This document shows positions 60,677 to 64,000 of a stretch of 64,000 bases of DNA, piece by piece. The notes beneath the pieces were generated by a model. The model had not been told where the DNA came from and searched no databases. It worked only from the letters and a program-made list of their open reading frames with translations. The stretch's first letter is position 1; each line of letters opens with the position of its first letter. The translations under genes and the position numbers were made by a program. This stretch comes from Nocardia sienata NBRC 100364 (GTDB lineage Bacteria > Actinomycetota > Actinomycetes > Mycobacteriales > Mycobacteriaceae): NCBI RefSeq assembly GCF_001613205.1, contig NZ_BDBX01000004.1, positions 485,109 to 549,108 on the forward strand. Direction: 5' to 3'.

Positions 60677-62986
60677 TCAGAGGTCTACCGTGCGTGTCAC
60701 TACTATCCGCTCGCCGTCCTCCCGGATCGAGGCCACGAGATCGTCCGGGCGGGGCCGGAAGCCCGGGGCGGAATCCAGGCCGTGGGTTTCGTCGAGCACG
60801 GTCACCCTGACGCGGTGGGCGCCGGGGGCGCGCACTGTGATGTCGACTCCTTCCGGCGGCAGATCGCGAAACCGTATCTCGCCGGGCCAGGTATCGGCCC
60901 GCTCCCCTGCGACGACCAGTTCGACCGGCACCGAGCCCGCGACGGTCGCGGCCACCCGGTCGATCGGGTGATCGATCCGCAGCACCAGCCCGGACGCCGC
61001 ACGCCGGGACGCCGCATGCACGGTGACGGTGTCTCCGTCGCGATGGAGAACGTCGAGCACCGGGCCGTCGAGCGCCATCGGTTCGGCCCGGCCGGTCCAC
61101 AGGGTGCCCCGGGCATATCCGGGCGAGAGCCGCGCAGTATCGGTGCTGTTCACGAAGGTGCGGGTCCAGTCGGCCGGTTCCTCATCCCCACTCACCCAGC
61201 TCGCCGCACCGGTATCGGCGTTCAGCACATAGGCGAGATGAGCGCGGGCGGGATGCCGCGCGTCGAAGGTGTCGACCACGGTTCCCGCGCCGATCAAGAG
61301 CGCCGAAACAACCGCCGCCGTCACCGGCACCGCGACGGTGACACGGGGGCGGGCAGCGGGTGCGGGCAGCAGCAACTCGACCACTGGCAGCACCATCAGT
61401 ACGAACAGTGCGGCAGCGGCCGCGGCGACCCCGCCGGAGGCGAAGCCGACCCCGTCGATCAGGTTCCCCGCCAAGGGCGCCAGCAGCGCGGCGGAAACCA
61501 GTGCGCCCAGTGTGAACACCGTCAGCGGCCACAGGCTCCAGCGCACCGGTACCAGCGCGGCCAGCGTACCCAGCGCCGCGAACAGGGCCGGCAGGGCGAA
61601 CAGGAACGAGACACCGGGTGCCACCACCGCACACACCACACCGAGTACGGCAGGCCAGGTCAGGGCACCGATCGCCGGCGCCGCCGGCCCCAGGCGGCGA
61701 CGCGCCGGCAGGTACCAGCCGAGCACCGACGTCACGGCAAGCGCCACCAGCGCCCACCGGTAAACCTGCGGACGGTGCAGCAACCCGTCCATCTGTTCGT
61801 ACGCGGGACGCAGCCACTCCAGCACCGACCACATACCCTGCCCGAGCAACGCCGCCCCTCCCAGAGGCAATGCCACCGACCCCGCGGCGAGCAGCAGCTG
61901 CCGGGTTCCCGCCGACCCGCGGCGGTGCGCGAGCACGACCACCGCGCCGACCGCCACCGCGGCGAGCAACGCGACCGGCATCACCAGCAGGTTCGGATAG
62001 GTGATCATGGCGCCCGCGACCCGGAAATAGGTGGCGTCGTGGTCGGATCGCAACTCGGCCAGATCGGCCTCGCCCAGCGCGCGGGCGAGGTGGAGCATGT
62101 TCTCGCCGTGGTGCTGCAGGCTGCCCGGACCGAGGTTGTCGATGGTGTCCCCGGCCGTGTGGTAGTAGGACGAGTTCTCTATATAGGCGAAGTTGAGTCC
62201 GGTGAAGCCCGCTTTCGACAGAGCCGTGAAATCGGTCGAGTTCGGCATTGTGCGATACACCTCGACCAGCGACGAATCACCCCGCGGGTGTGGCACGGCG
62301 TCGGCGAACAGCGACACCAGCGCGGCATTATCCACTGAGGTCTCGAACATCAGTGACGGCCCGCCGACACCGCGCGCCTCCCAGTTCAGCACCACACCGC
62401 CGGAGCGGGCGATCGGGTGCTCCCGGGCGAACGCTTCGGCACCGAGCAGACCGTCCTCTTCGCCGTCGGTGAACAGCAGCACGAGATCGTTGCGCTGATC
62501 ACCCTGCCCGGCGATCAGCCTGCCCACCTCCACCATCGCCGCGACCGCCGCGCCGTCGTCGGAGGCGCCCGGGCCCGTCGCGGCCGAATCATAATGCGCG
62601 ACCAATAGAACCGTCCCGGTGGAAGCACGGCCGGGCAGGGTCGCGATTACATTGTCCACCCGGCCGAATGTCGCAAGCCCTTCCGACGCCCGCGCTCCGA
62701 CGCCGCGCTGGGTTTGCACCGAGAAGCCCGCCGCCTCCATCTGGCCGGTGAGATAATTCCTGGCCCGGTCACTTGCCGGACTTCCCAGCGGCCGCGGTTC
62801 GGTGGCGAAGCGGTGCAGATGGGTCAGGGCACGTTCGGCGCTGAATCGGTCGGTCGTCGTCGCCGGGACCGGCCGAGGACCGCTTCCTTCGACGACGACG
62901 GTGACCGCCGCCGCGGCCATCAGCACGAGCAGGGCAACCAGCCCCGCGGCTACCCGGTGGGGGGATTCGATCAGTCTCGCGCGCAC
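60677..62986 (-). CDS. M28-family membrane aminopeptidase
   Basis: A 769-residue protein. An N-terminal transmembrane helix (about 10-30) is followed by an extracellular M28 zinc peptidase domain (about 45-330): LLVAHYDSAATGPGASDDGA, LLFTDGEEDGLLGAEAF and SSYYHTAGDTIDNL hold the zinc ligands His, Asp, Glu and His. Residues 350-600 contain about eight further transmembrane helices, and the end is a soluble domain. This layout resembles yeast Pff1-type vacuolar M28 proteins. The GTG at 62986 is chosen as the start that precedes the first helix; it has no clear ribosome-binding site. Confidence 0.82.
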   Translation of the reverse strand: MRARLIESPHRVAAGLVALLVLMAAAAVTVVVEGSGPRPVPATTTDRFSAERALTHLHRFATEPRPLGSPASDRARNYLTGQMEAAGFSVQTQRGVGARASEGLATFGRVDNVIATLPGRASTGTVLLVAHYDSAATGPGASDDGAAVAAMVEVGRLIAGQGDQRNDLVLLFTDGEEDGLLGAEAFAREHPIARSGGVVLNWEARGVGGPSLMFETSVDNAALVSLFADAVPHPRGDSSLVEVYRTMPNSTDFTALSKAGFTGLNFAYIENSSYYHTAGDTIDNLGPGSLQHHGENMLHLARALGEADLAELRSDHDATYFRVAGAMITYPNLLVMPVALLAAVAVGAVVVLAHRRGSAGTRQLLLAAGSVALPLGGAALLGQGMWSVLEWLRPAYEQMDGLLHRPQVYRWALVALAVTSVLGWYLPARRRLGPAAPAIGALTWPAVLGVVCAVVAPGVSFLFALPALFAALGTLAALVPVRWSLWPLTVFTLGALVSAALLAPLAGNLIDGVGFASGGVAAAAAALFVLMVLPVVELLLPAPAARPRVTVAVPVTAAVVSALLIGAGTVVDTFDARHPARAHLAYVLNADTGAASWVSGDEEPADWTRTFVNSTDTARLSPGYARGTLWTGRAEPMALDGPVLDVLHRDGDTVTVHAASRRAASGLVLRIDHPIDRVAATVAGSVPVELVVAGERADTWPGEIRFRDLPPEGVDITVRAPGAHRVRVTVLDETHGLDSAPGFRPRPDDLVASIREDGERIVVTRTVDL

Positions 62987-63163
62987 GAGGTGACAGTATG
63001 TCGGCACCCCGGGGCGGGCGGTCACTGCCGTACGCGAACCCGCACCCGGTGAGGGCGGGTCGTCTTCCTCGATAACGGCCCGCGACCTACAGCGCCCGCC
63101 CCGCCTGAACGAGGCCGCTACCGGAAACACCGGGTGCGAATCGAGAGTCGGCTGGGCACCGGG

Positions 63164-64000
63164 TCAGGCCGTGGACTCCTCCGAGTCGGCCTGAGCCATT
63201 TTCAGGAGGGCCCGGTGCAGCCCCTTCGCCGGTTCGCCCGCCCGCTTACCGCGTAACTCGACTTCCGCGAAGCCCTCGACCAGTGCCCGCCCGGGATCCA
63301 GTAACCCCGCGCCGATATCCGGCCCGCCGCTCAGGGAACCGGCCATCAGGATCCGCCAGGCTTCTTGACGCGCTCGGTAGTCCCCCGCCTCGTCGAGGGC
63401 GGCCGCGAAGGCCCGGACCACCGCGGCATACACCGGCCGCCCGGTGGTGCCGGCCCGGCGGAAACGTTTTCTGGGCGATCCGGGCCCGGTGATACCGGGG
63501 CCCGCCAGTTCCGCACGTTCCAGGGTGATCCACACCGGAGTCGGTTCGGCCGAGCCCGACTCCACCGCTTTCTTGCGCTCCCGGCGGATCGTATCGTCGC
63601 GTTGTTCGGTGACCTCGATGCCGTGCAGCGCGACGGTGTACTTCGTGAGCAGATCGTTCAGCGCGTCGGAGATCTGTTGCACCACCTCGATTTCCATCCC
63701 GGCCTGCTCGAAGCCACGAATCTCCAGACCGTGCCGGCGGGCCATATCCTCGGCGAGCCGAACCGCGTCGGCGGGTTTGCCACGAGTTCCCGGCACCACG
63801 GTCAGCGCCTCGGGCGGCGAGAACGGCTCCGACTCCGCCGGGGGCGAGGAAAGCGTTTCGCGCGTGGACGGTTCAGCCACCAAATGCAATGCAGGAGTTG
63901 TCTGCGGCCGGTCGGTGTGCACCGGTCCCTCCGGTACCCCCGAACGCCCCGGCTCGACCGATGACTCCGTGTGCAGCGACTCGTCCGGTACCTCCGCACA
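63164..64000 (-). CDS. Large protein of unknown family, C-terminal part (partial)
   Basis: The frame is open through the end of the window, giving at least 278 residues. The first 70 are disordered and Pro/Ser/Glu-rich. The rest is helical (MARRHGLEIRGFEQAGMEIE, VVQQISDALNDLLTKYTVAL) and has a segment of strands (PVWITLERAEL), then GGPDIGAGLLDPGRALVEGF near the end. I do not recognise the family. In-frame GTG starts such as the one at 63922 exist, but the open frame upstream suggests a longer protein. Confidence 0.6.
   Translation of the reverse strand, partial: CAEVPDESLHTESSVEPGRSGVPEGPVHTDRPQTTPALHLVAEPSTRETLSSPPAESEPFSPPEALTVVPGTRGKPADAVRLAEDMARRHGLEIRGFEQAGMEIEVVQQISDALNDLLTKYTVALHGIEVTEQRDDTIRRERKKAVESGSAEPTPVWITLERAELAGPGITGPGSPRKRFRRAGTTGRPVYAAVVRAFAAALDEAGDYRARQEAWRILMAGSLSGGPDIGAGLLDPGRALVEGFAEVELRGKRAGEPAKGLHRALLKMAQADSEESTA

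Noticed and set aside
1..64000. tRNA, rRNA, CRISPR arrays, intact insertion sequences
   Set aside because: Scanned by eye for these and found none; a dedicated tRNA or repeat search could still find weak cases.

Overview
The window is about 64 kb of high-GC DNA from an actinobacterium. Several features point to Nocardia or a close relative: a mycothiol-dependent maleylpyruvate isomerase, a Nocardia-type carboxylic acid reductase, a streptomycete-style gas-vesicle cluster, many TetR/LysR/MerR regulators, GTG/TTG starts and leaderless promoters. The genus is inferred, because no rRNA or other phylogenetic marker is present. No tRNA, rRNA, CRISPR array, replication origin or intact insertion sequence was found.

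Layout. 1-2991: 3-hydroxybenzoate/gentisate catabolic operon, whose first gene is cut by the window edge. 3235-5172: a small cupin and a convergent acyl-CoA ligase. 5318-8900: thiamine-precursor salvage operon (TPP riboswitch, tenA, ThiXYZ-type ABC importer) with a 75-bp in-frame tandem repeat before the binding-protein gene. 9120-11960: secreted ARB_07466-like protein, DUF2795 protein, SDR and LysE exporter. 12045-17339: ten-gene gas-vesicle operon on the minus strand. 17700-22690: P450 with a divergent TetR regulator, a membrane protein with a duplicated core, an EEP-family phosphohydrolase and a sulfurtransferase. 22938-25541: YjbR protein, a patch of three abutting gene remnants, an M24 protein and a MerR regulator. 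25827-29622: TerD, two CBS-domain transporters and an RDD protein. 29830-38410: mostly unlinked genes, including LysR regulators, a universal stress protein, an amino-acid dehydrogenase, a BNR propeller paired with a MoaD-like protein, a Mug glycosylase and a frameshifted serine hydrolase. 38444-45576: carboxylic acid reductase with paired palindromes and a possible TetR remnant, a homoserine-dehydrogenase-like protein and a Kup potassium transporter. 45668-49341: zwf, an eroded GH15 gene, a YbdK-type ligase and a TnsA-like fragment. 49600-53504: MarR and MerR-TipAS regulators, then an endolysin/holin-like pair beside a divergent XRE regulator. 54312-64000: SDR, membrane and stress-type proteins, epimerase, zinc alcohol dehydrogenase, M28 peptidase and a gene that runs off the end.

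How genes work together. The best-supported systems are the gentisate pathway (hydroxylase, ring-cleavage dioxygenase, mycothiol-dependent isomerase, hydrolase), riboswitch-controlled pyrimidine salvage for thiamine, and gas-vesicle assembly (GvpA shell, GvpJ/S minor shell proteins, GvpF/L/G/K/O accessory proteins and two poorly characterised proteins with charged tails). The rest looks like a typical accessory or core mosaic. Many truncated remnants (NmrA-like, HxlR, alpha/beta hydrolase, serine hydrolase, GH15, TnsA, possible TetR) show that the region has undergone repeated deletion.
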